Shown: positions 18,462 through 26,047 of the stretch, one piece after another | Layout of the letters: every line of letters starts with the position of its first letter | Numbering within the stretch: the stretch's first letter is position 1 | Origin: Pseudomonas sp. MYb327 | GTDB lineage: Bacteria > Pseudomonadota > Gammaproteobacteria > Pseudomonadales > Pseudomonadaceae | DNA length: 64,000 bases | Reading direction: 5' to 3' | NCBI RefSeq assembly: GCF_040438925.1 | Contig: NZ_CP159258.1 | Coordinates: 2,556,001 to 2,620,000, forward strand | Notes under the pieces: model-generated | Told to the model about the DNA's origin: nothing | What the model saw: only the letters and a program-made list of their open reading frames with translations | Databases searched by the model: none | Translations under genes and position numbers: made by a program

Positions 18462-18710
18462 TGCTCGACTGCCGGCGATAAGCGTCAGAGGGTCCGCCAG
18501 TTTCAAACGAAGGACCGAGTAGACACCCTTTTGTTTGTTCACCGAATTGACCGGCCCGCCGCGAGACGAGTGATCGATGAAGTAGCTGTCGTCCGGTTCG
18601 GGAACATGTTTGTCGGGGTTGAACACATTCTGCCGCTGCGGCAGAAACGCCACTGAGTAGAAGTCGTCTTTCTTGCTGCCGCTGGCATTTGCGCCCACCA
18701 CCAACTCATC
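18462..18710 (-). pseudogene. Relic of a TonB-dependent siderophore receptor
   Basis: An 83-codon stretch reads DELVVGANASGSKKDDFYS and later VYSVLRLKLADPLTLIAGSR, the strand pattern of an FpvA-type receptor barrel (RLKLADPL then the GSR/GGR turn is highly typical). It has no start, plug or C-terminus: it begins directly next to a heptamer tandem repeat and loses likeness near 18462. It is a fragment left by deletion. It is not a copy of the intact receptor at 38-41 kb, which has different barrel sequence. Confidence 0.6.
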
Positions 18711-18714
18711 AACC

Positions 18715-18746
18715 CGAAACTCGAAACTCGAAACTCGAAACTCGAA
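18715..18746. repeat. Heptanucleotide tandem repeat (CGAAACT)
   Basis: Four complete CGAAACT units plus CGAA, directly bordering the receptor relic. Too short and spacerless to be a CRISPR; it is a simple-sequence tract that may mark the rearrangement junction. Confidence 0.85.
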
Positions 18747-18832
18747 CACAGGAGCGTCACAAATCTGTCATCCCTGCACGCTAACCTCGCAACTCTCCCG
18801 CACTTCCCCCCGACATAAAGCCTCACTACAAG

Positions 18833-19834
18833 GTGCCAGCCAAGGTGTCCTCAACTCCGTCCCGCCAGCAAATCATCCTCAGGTCCAACGACATGTGCAG
18901 CGATGACTTCGGCGCGCTGTTCGCAAAAATGTTCGGCAACCGCTATTCCGATACCCCGCCCTTGCCCTCGAACATCATCATCGGCGGCGTCTACGGCCGG
19001 CACGAAGGTGTCAGTTTTCGCCGCATGCATTACCGTGGCGACTTCTCGGTAAACTTTCCCGACCCCCAGGACGAAATCACCTTCGTCATTCCTACCGCCG
19101 GCAGAATTATCTTCAATCACCTCCGCGAGTCGGTAGGTGATTCACAGGTCGGGCTGGCAATCGACAAGGCGCAAATTCGTTCGATGCGTTTCATCGACAA
19201 TCATGCGCAGCACGGGATGTCGATAAAGCGGACGTTGCTCACTGAACGATTGTCGACGCTATTGGGAAAGCCCATTGTTGAAAGGTTGGTATTCGAACCT
19301 GTGGTTGATTTGAAGGTGTCGGTTTTCCAGGGCATCAGGGCATTGATTGATCTGGCCACCGGAACCGAGTTCGATGCGCTGATCAACAGCGGAACACTGA
19401 TGCCATCACGGCTGCGAGAGATGCTATTGGACGCGGTGCTGGAATCCTGGCCGCATAATTTCACGCAAGCCCTGCAACGGCCTGCTCCGTTGATCGCGCC
19501 ACGGCATGTGAAGCTGGCGGTTGAGCACATTCAGGCGCACCCCGAGCATCTGCTCAGCGGCACGGATCTGGCCCGATTGACTAATGTGAGCCAGCGGGCA
19601 TTGCAGGAAGGTTTCCGGCGATTCGTGGGGAGCTCGATTGTGGCGTACCAGCGGCAGGTGCGTCTGCAGCGCGCCTACGAAGCGCTCGGCCAACGCGATT
19701 CGCCTTCCGTGACGGCAGTGGCGTTGCGATTGGGCTTCAGCAATGTCGGCAGGTTTTGCCAGTATTTCCAGGGCGCCTATGGCATCAGCCCCGCGGACCT
19801 GAAATCAGGGCTGCGCACGCGAGCGGGACAGTAA
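18833..19834 (+). CDS. AraC family transcriptional regulator
   Basis: 333 residues from GTG at 18833; ATG at 18893 (313 residues) is as likely, and neither has a strong ribosome site. The N-terminal 200 residues resemble the sensor half of AraC proteins that respond to aromatic compounds (the AraC_binding_2 type). The C-terminal 100 residues hold the two helix-turn-helices (LARLTNVSQRALQEGFRRFVG and VALRLGFSNVGRFCQYFQGAYGISP). It converges with the phosphatase autotransporter gene. Targets are unknown; the divergent side holds only the receptor relic and the galactose dehydrogenase gene. Confidence 0.85.
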   Translation: MPAKVSSTPSRQQIILRSNDMCSDDFGALFAKMFGNRYSDTPPLPSNIIIGGVYGRHEGVSFRRMHYRGDFSVNFPDPQDEITFVIPTAGRIIFNHLRESVGDSQVGLAIDKAQIRSMRFIDNHAQHGMSIKRTLLTERLSTLLGKPIVERLVFEPVVDLKVSVFQGIRALIDLATGTEFDALINSGTLMPSRLREMLLDAVLESWPHNFTQALQRPAPLIAPRHVKLAVEHIQAHPEHLLSGTDLARLTNVSQRALQEGFRRFVGSSIVAYQRQVRLQRAYEALGQRDSPSVTAVALRLGFSNVGRFCQYFQGAYGISPADLKSGLRTRAGQ

Positions 19835-19840
19835 GACCCA

Positions 19841-19861
19841 GGCCGCCAAACGATAGCGGCC
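19841..19861. terminator. Hairpin between convergent AraC and autotransporter genes
   Basis: GGCCGC / GCGGCC 6-bp stem with a 9-bp loop between the stop codons at 19834 and 19880. There is no T-tract, so it is only a weak terminator candidate. Confidence 0.3.
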
Positions 19862-19879
19862 CGAACCCGAAGTGCTTCG

Positions 19880-21799
19880 TTAAAACAGATAACTGGCCTT
19901 GAGCCCGCCACTGAAGCCGTGGCTGTCCCCTCCACCGCTCGCACCCACTTCGGCACCCACGCTCAGTGCGCCGAGATTGGCCATGAGGTTGACCCCTCCG
20001 GTGAACTGATCGCGGTTATCGAAGGCGGCGCGCTGTTCGATATCCAGGCCCAGCAGGTGCCCTTCGCTATCGACCTGATGATCGCCGAGCACATGCTCAT
20101 AGCCCACCTGGATACCCGGCACCAGTTGCCAGGCGCCCATGCCGGTCGGGGCAAATGCAGCGTTGAGGTTGGCTACGGCACTGCGGCGAGTTTCGTGAAT
20201 GCTGTCGACGTCGAGGGCCAGCTCACTGCCCTTTTCCTGAAAACCCGACAAGTTCAGATGGCTGACGCGCACGCCGAGGCTCGGTTCGAGCGTCACGCCG
20301 CTGACCGGCATCCGGTAGCCCAGTGCCAGGGTTGCCCCGGTGAGATTGCCATGGCTTTTGCCCTTGGCGGTGCCGAGGCCGCCGCCGAGATCGCGCTTGC
20401 TGTCGTAGTCAACGTAGCCGGCGCTGGCGTCGGCATCGACAAACAGCCCGCGTTCCAGACCGTCCGCCGCGAAGCGCGCGCCCATGCTGAAGAAGGTAAA
20501 GTCGGTATCCGCCTCGCCACCCGCGCCGCCGACGTTGCCCTTGCTGTAGCCCAGGCCGGCATGGGCGCTGAGTTGTTCGGAGAAGCGCTGGGTCAGACCG
20601 ACCATCATGCCTTGGCTGTGCTCGTTGCTGCTCGATACCTGGGACGAACCGTCGGTGCCCAGGTAGCCCGCCAACGCGGTTGACCACAAGCGGTACTGGC
20701 CGACCTTGAGATCCGTGCCACTGGCAAACGGCGCAGCAGCCTGGTCGATCATCGCGCCCTGGCGCAGCAGGTAACTCGCCGCGTCGGCGTGCACCTGGCC
20801 GCCGACCGTGGACTCGACGCCCGCAAGGTTGCCCGAATCGATGGCCGACTGCAGATAGTAGTTGTAGTCGCTGTAAGTGCCCGACAGGCTGCTGTTCTGC
20901 AGCTGTCGCAACAGTTGTGCGCCGGCGCCGGCGTTGCCGAGCAGGTCCGCCTGGCCAGGCAGACTGTTGAAGTAGACCATCTTGCCGCGCAGCACATAGA
21001 TCGTCTCCTGGGACAGACCCAAGCCTTGCTTGAGGTAGTTATCCATGCTGCCGTACTGCGCAGTCACCTCGTCCAGGCCGGCTTGCAAGTAGCTTGCTTC
21101 CACACCGAGCAAGGGCGCATAGACCGCTGCCATGCTCGCCGGCATTGCCGCCAGAGTCGCCTTCATGCGCGCGGCGGTGTAGTCGTTGGTGGCGAGGTAA
21201 TTGCTCATGATGGTGGCACTGTCGACCCCGGCAATGCTCAGCAACACGGCGGCGGTCCAACCGGTTCGGTCCTTACCGGCGGTGCAATGAAACAACGCGG
21301 CACCGTCGACACTGGCCAGTTCATTGAACAGCCTGGTGAACTGGCTGCGCATCCCCGCGTCACTGACAAACGCCCGGTTGGTTTGCTGCATCATCGCGAT
21401 GGCATCGGCCGCACTTGTGAACGAGACCGAGGTGATGTTCGAACCGGACGTGGTGCTGCCGATGATGTCGATGTTTTCGTAGGTCGCCCCGGTGAGCATC
21501 GTGTCGGGTGTGCCGGCAATCTCACTGGGTGTGCGCAGGTCGTAGACTGCCGAGATGCCCAAGGAATTCAGCGTAGCCAGATCCGCGGCAGACGGGGTCA
21601 GCGCGTTGGAACGATAGAACACGCCGCTTCGCATCGTGCCGTCATGGGCCGTGGAATAGGCGGTGGTAGTCCCCGCGACATCACGGAAGTTATCTATGCT
21701 GCTCAGGTGGGGAGTATCGAGGACGATCGTCTCGGCAGCCTGGGCAGTGGCGATGGACACAGTCAAAACGGACAGCGAGCACAAAAGACGTGGAAACAC
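19880..21799 (-). CDS. Autotransporter with a tyrosine-phosphatase passenger
   Basis: 639 residues. Signal peptide 1-21 (cut after AQA). Residues about 25-270 are a Y_phosphatase3-type domain: NFRDVAG at 37-43, YDLRT at 86-90, and the phosphatase loop HCTAGKDRTG at 171-180 with C172 nucleophile and R178, a full CX5R motif. Residues about 385-639 are an autotransporter barrel ending in the usual terminal Phe (SYLF). The enzyme should thus be displayed on, or released from, the cell surface. The start is GTG at 21799 after TGAGG; an ATG shortly upstream is in another frame. Substrate may be phosphotyrosine, phosphoinositide or another phosphoester. No partner genes. Confidence 0.9.
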   Translation of the reverse strand: MFPRLLCSLSVLTVSIATAQAAETIVLDTPHLSSIDNFRDVAGTTTAYSTAHDGTMRSGVFYRSNALTPSAADLATLNSLGISAVYDLRTPSEIAGTPDTMLTGATYENIDIIGSTTSGSNITSVSFTSAADAIAMMQQTNRAFVSDAGMRSQFTRLFNELASVDGAALFHCTAGKDRTGWTAAVLLSIAGVDSATIMSNYLATNDYTAARMKATLAAMPASMAAVYAPLLGVEASYLQAGLDEVTAQYGSMDNYLKQGLGLSQETIYVLRGKMVYFNSLPGQADLLGNAGAGAQLLRQLQNSSLSGTYSDYNYYLQSAIDSGNLAGVESTVGGQVHADAASYLLRQGAMIDQAAAPFASGTDLKVGQYRLWSTALAGYLGTDGSSQVSSSNEHSQGMMVGLTQRFSEQLSAHAGLGYSKGNVGGAGGEADTDFTFFSMGARFAADGLERGLFVDADASAGYVDYDSKRDLGGGLGTAKGKSHGNLTGATLALGYRMPVSGVTLEPSLGVRVSHLNLSGFQEKGSELALDVDSIHETRRSAVANLNAAFAPTGMGAWQLVPGIQVGYEHVLGDHQVDSEGHLLGLDIEQRAAFDNRDQFTGGVNLMANLGALSVGAEVGASGGGDSHGFSGGLKASYLF

Positions 21800-22101
21800 A
21801 GTACAGCCTCATTGATCGAACGATGGGCTGGCTACTATCTGTAATGAAGTAATACCAAATATGACAAATTGCGTTCGGAGGAAAATCAGCGCGTGTTTGG
21901 TCCACCGCGTTCGTTTTTTGTCCGTGGGGGTTATCGTCTGCCGCAGGCAGCTATCTAAAATGGGTCGATTTCAGCCTTTCGCGACAGGCAGAAAACGGCC
22001 CGTGCCAACGGTGAACGCCGCCATCAAGAAATCGATAGCACTTTTCACTCGCACCCACCTCCAATGACATGTGTGTTTCTCCTGACAACCTGGAGGTCTA
22101 T
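21800..22101. other. Intergenic region with a dispersed hairpin repeat
   Basis: 302 bp between the divergent autotransporter and lipocalin genes. It includes the palindrome CTGCC-GCA-GGCAG near 21940-21952 and the repeat at 21964-22005. Promoters for both genes must lie here; no further gene is seen. Confidence 0.4.
21964..22005. repeat. Dispersed intergenic repeat, copy 1
   Basis: GTCGATTTCAGCC...GGCAGAAAACGGCC, with an imperfect palindrome at 21969-21994 (TTTC.GCC / GGC.GAAA arms). Related copies lie at 33454-33492 and 42705-42748, all between genes. Confidence 0.5.
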
Positions 22102-22659
22102 ATGTCGATTCGCAAAATCGTTCTACTTTCCTGTCTGGGTTTGGCACTCGCTGGGTGCGCTGGCTCAAGCCAGGAGCCCCCTCCCACCACCATGCAAGTC
22201 GACCTGCAAAAATACCAGGGCACCTGGTACGAGCAGGCCAGGTTGCCTATGTTCTTTCAGCGCAATTGCCAGCAGTCAGAAGCGCATTATGGTCTACGTG
22301 ATGATGGTCGCATTGACGTCATCAATCGTTGCAGGGAACAGGATGGCGAGTGGAAAGAGGTACGCGGAATTGCCGAATCGCAGCAGCCAGGTAAGACGGA
22401 CAAACTGTGGGTGCAATTTGATAACTGGTTCAGCCGCATCGCACCAGGAATAACCAAAGGTGAGTATTGGGTGCTTTACCACGACCCCGCCTACCAGTTC
22501 GCACTGGTCGGCCACCCGAACCGAGAATATCTATGGGTGCTTTCACGCACATCTGAAATTAACGGCGCCAACCGCGAACAGCTGCTAAAGATTGCCCAGC
22601 AACAGGGGTATGACACCAGCAAACTAATCTGGCGTCCGGCAGATCCGACCAAGCCCTAG
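22102..22659 (+). CDS. blc: Bacterial lipocalin (Blc-type outer-membrane lipoprotein)
   Basis: 185 residues. Signal ends in lipobox LALAGC (cysteine at about residue 18), so a lipoprotein. The lipocalin signature GTWYEQARLP opens the barrel and YDTSKLIWRP closes it, as in Escherichia Blc, which binds fatty acids or lysophospholipids at the outer membrane under stress. The start at 22102 follows TGGAGGTC; an upstream frame extension was rejected. A DUF3833 lipoprotein gene follows after 43 bp and is probably co-transcribed. Lipocalin and DUF3833 genes also occur near cyclopropane-fatty-acid genes elsewhere, pointing to membrane-lipid care. Confidence 0.9.
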   Translation: MSIRKIVLLSCLGLALAGCAGSSQEPPPTTMQVDLQKYQGTWYEQARLPMFFQRNCQQSEAHYGLRDDGRIDVINRCREQDGEWKEVRGIAESQQPGKTDKLWVQFDNWFSRIAPGITKGEYWVLYHDPAYQFALVGHPNREYLWVLSRTSEINGANREQLLKIAQQQGYDTSKLIWRPADPTKP

Positions 22660-22702
22660 TCAGCTGGGCTACTTAAACCCTGAGACCGTTGAGGAAATGC
22701 AC

Positions 22703-23227
22703 ATGCTCAAGATATGGATAATGCTGCTATGCATTGGTCTTGCGAGTTGCAGCCGGGTGGACGTGCATACCTACAGCCAGGAGACGCCCACGCTTGAGTT
22801 GCGCGAATTCTTCGAGGGCCGGGTCGAAGCGTGGGGTATGTTTCAAAAGCGCTCAGGCGAGGTAACAAAGCGCTTTCATGTGGTGATCAATGGCCACTCC
22901 GAAGGCCGCAGGCTGATCCTCGACGAGTCGTTTACCTACAGCGATGGTACTACGCAAAAACGGGTGTGGACGCTAACCCCTGCTGGCCCTGGCCAATGGC
23001 GCGGAACCGCTGGCGACGTGGTGGGCGAGGCGCTTGGCGAGGTGGCAGGCAATGCATTGCGCTGGAAATATGTGCTGAACCTTCCGGTGGATGGCAAGGA
23101 GTACCAGGTTCACTTAGACGACTGGATGTACCTGATGGACAAGAACACCATGATAAATCGCTCGTTCATGAGCAAATTCGGGGTGGAGGTCGGCCAGATC
23201 ACCTTGTTCTTCCGCAAGCAGCCTTGA
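22703..23227 (+). CDS. DUF3833 family lipoprotein
   Basis: 174 residues with lipobox LASC near residue 16 and the DUF3833 pattern: FFEGRVEAWGMFQ, RFHVVINGHSEG, LDESFTYSDG, then DDWMYLMD and a closing VGQITLFFRK. These calycin-like lipoproteins have no proven function and often sit with lipid-modifying genes. ATG at 22703 is preferred over 22697 because GAGG then has an 8-bp spacing. Second gene of a short operon with the lipocalin. Confidence 0.85.
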   Translation: MLKIWIMLLCIGLASCSRVDVHTYSQETPTLELREFFEGRVEAWGMFQKRSGEVTKRFHVVINGHSEGRRLILDESFTYSDGTTQKRVWTLTPAGPGQWRGTAGDVVGEALGEVAGNALRWKYVLNLPVDGKEYQVHLDDWMYLMDKNTMINRSFMSKFGVEVGQITLFFRKQP

Positions 23228-23447
23228 GGTCGCGGGTGACTGCTTCAAGATGACACAGCCACGGATGATGCTGTAGACGTTGTCGCTGAACCGCTGATGG
23301 GCCCGTGAAGGATCTTTCTTTGGATCAAGCAGCGTGTCACAGCAGCACTGAGCAAGAGCCATGTGAAACCCCAGCGGCTGCCAGGGCTTGATTCGATGCA
23401 GGTTGACCCGTACTGATGAACGGGCCCTTTTGATGTTAAGTGCCGAG

Positions 23448-23606
23448 TCAGTCGTCCTGATCTATCTGATCAAGAAAATCAACGTCATCGTCTTCTTCGT
23501 CAACAATGGCCTGAGCGTCCTCTTCACCCCATGACTCGTCATCATGAAATTCATGATCGAGCAGGTGGTCGTGCTCGGGCTCTGGAATATCTCGTTCTTC
23601 GCTCAT
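23448..23606 (-). CDS. Small acidic protein, 52 residues, unknown
   Basis: Frame starts MSEERDIPEPEHDHLL and ends DFLDQIDQDD; about 40% of residues are Asp or Glu and there are four His, with no hydrophobic segment. A CGGTAAG ribosome site lies 2-3 bases before the ATG region, weak but present. Codon positions look coding (clear D/E/H bias that is unlikely by chance in this frame). It resembles short acidic conserved proteins, including DNA-mimic or antitoxin-like ones, but no family is recognised. It stands alone between DUF3833 and a small-protein relic. Confidence 0.5.
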   Translation of the reverse strand: MSEERDIPEPEHDHLLDHEFHDDESWGEEDAQAIVDEEDDDVDFLDQIDQDD

Positions 23607-23670
23607 GACTTACCGAAACAGAAAATGGAAAAAACCGACTGTATATGCAGATCCATTCCCTGCGTCAACG

Positions 23671-23780
23671 TACACGACGCAGGCGTATCCAAACCAGCCC
23701 GATCAACAACTAGGGCACGCCCAGACTGACCCGAGACGGCACGTCATAGAACTCATCGCCGATCAGTGCCGAAAGCAACC
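23671..23780 (-). pseudogene. Decayed copy of the 63-residue membrane protein at 37.0 kb
   Basis: About 110 bp align with the gene at 36994-37185 with high identity and almost no gaps. Read on the minus strand it gives SALIGDEFYD and SLGVP, then an in-frame TAG, then LLIGLVWIRLRRVR. The N-terminal part and the start are lost. The intact relative belongs to the siderophore-receptor / PepSY operon. Confidence 0.75.
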
Positions 23781-24113
23781 AAAAGGGTTTTAGCGGATCG
23801 TTGAATACAAGTCTATCTCGAAATTCCAAGCTAGCCCCAGGTCAAACGAATGGGACAATTGGCTCTCCCAATCTATAAATTCTCTTCCCAAAAAACCGGC
23901 GGTCAACCTGCACGATATAGGTTGAATCGAGTAACAAGGGGAGTTGGGCGAGGTGACGTGCCTCACATTCGAGCCACCTATCCGGATCAGATACGGTAAG
24001 TGAGGTTACAGAAAGATGTCCCCTTCAGGGGACATCCTTCCAAGCGCTCCGGTTTAGAGTGGCTCGAAGACAAGACTTGTCCCCGATAACAATAAACCGG
24101 GAGCCGCCGGACC
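23781..24113. other. Leader region of the flavin monooxygenase operon
   Basis: 333 bp without a gene. It holds the hairpin at 24015-24036 and a relatively A/T-rich block near 23855-23895. The promoter of the following operon should be here. No RNA gene could be assigned. Confidence 0.4.
24015..24036. promoter_or_regulatory. Perfect 9-bp inverted repeat upstream of the monooxygenase operon
   Basis: GATGTCCCC-TTCA-GGGGACATC, 77 bp before the start codon. No T-tract on either side, so an operator for the operon's LuxR regulator or an mRNA leader hairpin fits better than a terminator. Confidence 0.5.
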
Positions 24114-25826
24114 ATGCATCAGCCTCAAATCGTACCCCATCAATCTCTGTATTTTCCCTATCAGGTTTATCCTGCTTTCGTACCGTCCCCAAGCATCGTC
24201 AATCGCTCGCCCGTTGCGATTGTGGGTGCTGGACCTATTGGCCTGACGCTGGCTCTCGAACTGGCGCGCTACGGTGTACGAAGTATCGTTCTGGCGGCTG
24301 AGCAGCAAGTCTGCGAAGGCAGCCGCGCGATTGTGTTCACCCGTCGTTCCATGGAGATTTTCCAGCAGGTGGGGGTGTCCGAGGTGGTGACCGAGCAGGG
24401 TCTACCCTGGCGTTTCGGCAATTCGTACTACCGCAGCCAACGAGTTTTTCGCATGGAAGCACCGGTCGACGAGCATGATCGTTTTGCACCGATGACCAAC
24501 TTGCAACAGCAGTACCTCGAGCAACATCTGGTGGAGGCTGCCCAGGCACAACCGCTGATCGAATTGCGTTGGGGCAATAAAGCCATCGTTATCGAGCAAG
24601 GCGTCGACGGTGCGGTATTGCAAGTCGATACCCCGGGCGATACCTATAGCCTGGAGGCCGATTGGGTGGTGGCCGCCGATGGCGCCCGCTCCGGAATGCG
24701 CTCGTTGCTGGGGCTCAAGCTGGAAGGGGCGTCCTATGAAGGGCGGTTCGTGATTGCCGACATCCGCATCAAGCTCGATCTGCCGACTGAGCGCCTGGCA
24801 TTTTTCGATCCCGCCTGGAACCCCGGCAACACCGTGTTGATGCACCGCGAGCCCGGCGACATCTGGCGCATCGATTACCAGTTGCCCGTGGACGAAACGC
24901 CCGAGCAGGCGCTGCACCCCGACTCCTTGCGTGAGCGCATTGAAGCGCAACTGGCGATGCTCGGTGTCGAGAACCCGGTATGGGAGCTGGATTGGAGTTC
25001 GGTGTACTCGGCCCGGGCGCTGACCCTGGCGGAGTACATCAACGACCGCGTGATTTTCGCCGGAGACGCGGCGCACCTGTTACCGATTTTCGGCGTGCGC
25101 GGGGCCAATACCGGCTTCCAGGATTGCCACGACCTGGGCTGGAAACTGGCCCTGCACATCAAAGGCCTGGCCGGTGCCGGACTGCTGGCTTCTTACAGTG
25201 ACGAACGGGTCAAGGCTGCTCGTGAAATCATTGAAGAGGCAGGCAAGAGCACGCGATTCATGGCGCCGCCTAGCCGCGGTTATCGACTGTTGCGCGATGC
25301 AGTGTTATCGCTGTCGTTGACCCGGGAGTTTGTGCGCCCGCTCTATCACTGGCGGACTTCAAGGGCTCACGATTATGCCGATTCGCAACTCAACGCGGTG
25401 AACGACGATAATCAATTGTTTACCGGCGGGCCGCGCAACGGTGCACCGTTGCTGAATGTACGTCTGGCAGAGCAGCACTATCTCTTCGATGAGTTGGCGC
25501 CCGCTTATCATTTGATTTGCTTCACTGACGCGGCGGCACTCGATGTCGAAGTCGTTGCACAAGTCCAGGCGCTGCGCCGCCAAGGACTGCCGATACAAGT
25601 GATCGCGATCGCCATGAATGGAGTCCTGCAGGTGCAACACGCCGACCTGACCCTGACCGATTGCGACAATCTGTTCAGCACGCGTTACGGCGTGCAGCAC
25701 GCAGGCGCCGCCTATCTGGCGCGCCCGGACCAGCATGTCTGCGCGCGCTGGTTGCATCTGGATGGCGAGCGTTTGCGCCATGGATTGAACCAGGCCCTTG
25801 GCCACAACGGGAGTGACCGCCCATGA
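24114..25826 (+). CDS. FAD-dependent aromatic monooxygenase (MhpA/PheA type)
   Basis: 570 residues, group A flavin hydroxylase. FAD site GAGPIG at 38-43, the DG motif in VVAADGARSGMR, and the second FAD motif VIFAGDAAHLLPIFGVRGANTGFQD. A C-terminal thioredoxin-like domain (about 430-570) is as in phenol or 3-hydroxyphenylpropionate hydroxylases. These insert one oxygen into a phenolic ring with NAD(P)H. The first 25 residues look like a loose extension; GGGAG lies 14 bp from the ATG. First gene of a tight four-gene operon, with a DUF2783 gene overlapping as ATGA. Confidence 0.9.
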   Translation: MHQPQIVPHQSLYFPYQVYPAFVPSPSIVNRSPVAIVGAGPIGLTLALELARYGVRSIVLAAEQQVCEGSRAIVFTRRSMEIFQQVGVSEVVTEQGLPWRFGNSYYRSQRVFRMEAPVDEHDRFAPMTNLQQQYLEQHLVEAAQAQPLIELRWGNKAIVIEQGVDGAVLQVDTPGDTYSLEADWVVAADGARSGMRSLLGLKLEGASYEGRFVIADIRIKLDLPTERLAFFDPAWNPGNTVLMHREPGDIWRIDYQLPVDETPEQALHPDSLRERIEAQLAMLGVENPVWELDWSSVYSARALTLAEYINDRVIFAGDAAHLLPIFGVRGANTGFQDCHDLGWKLALHIKGLAGAGLLASYSDERVKAAREIIEEAGKSTRFMAPPSRGYRLLRDAVLSLSLTREFVRPLYHWRTSRAHDYADSQLNAVNDDNQLFTGGPRNGAPLLNVRLAEQHYLFDELAPAYHLICFTDAAALDVEVVAQVQALRRQGLPIQVIAIAMNGVLQVQHADLTLTDCDNLFSTRYGVQHAGAAYLARPDQHVCARWLHLDGERLRHGLNQALGHNGSDRP

Positions 25827-26005
25827 GCCAGTCAATGAACGTAACAGACCTCGAACGCGCCTATGACCGACTTGCCGAGGCGATTGATCGTACGGGTAAC
25901 GACAGCGAGTTGTTTCTGGTCAAGCTGGCACTCCTGGCGGCCGAGGCACTGAACGATGCCGAGCGCTTCGACGCACTGATCAGATGCGCCGGACAAGACC
26001 TGTAA
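25823..26005 (+). CDS. DUF2783 family small protein
   Basis: 60 residues, all helical in appearance (LERAYDRLAEAIDRTG, LFLVKLALLAAEAL). DUF2783 proteins are found next to flavin hydroxylases of aromatic pathways, as here, and may be a subunit or assembly partner. The ATG overlaps the stop of the hydroxylase gene, a strong sign of coupled translation and possible stoichiometric pairing. Confidence 0.8.
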   Translation: MSQSMNVTDLERAYDRLAEAIDRTGNDSELFLVKLALLAAEALNDAERFDALIRCAGQDL

Positions 26006-26047
26006 AGCTTCGCGCCAGCCAATAATTACAAGAACAGGATCACCCCT

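Noticed and set aside
18715..18746. Short direct repeats considered as a CRISPR array
   Set aside because: The unit is only 7 bp with no spacers, and no cas gene is in the window.
23114..23362. An 82-codon minus-strand frame overlapping the end of DUF3833
   Set aside because: Cysteine-rich start, no ribosome site, no family likeness, and half of it is antisense to a real gene. Kept only as a remote possibility of another relic.
24015..24036. Inverted repeat as an intrinsic terminator
   Set aside because: No T-tract on either strand and no gene ending close before it.
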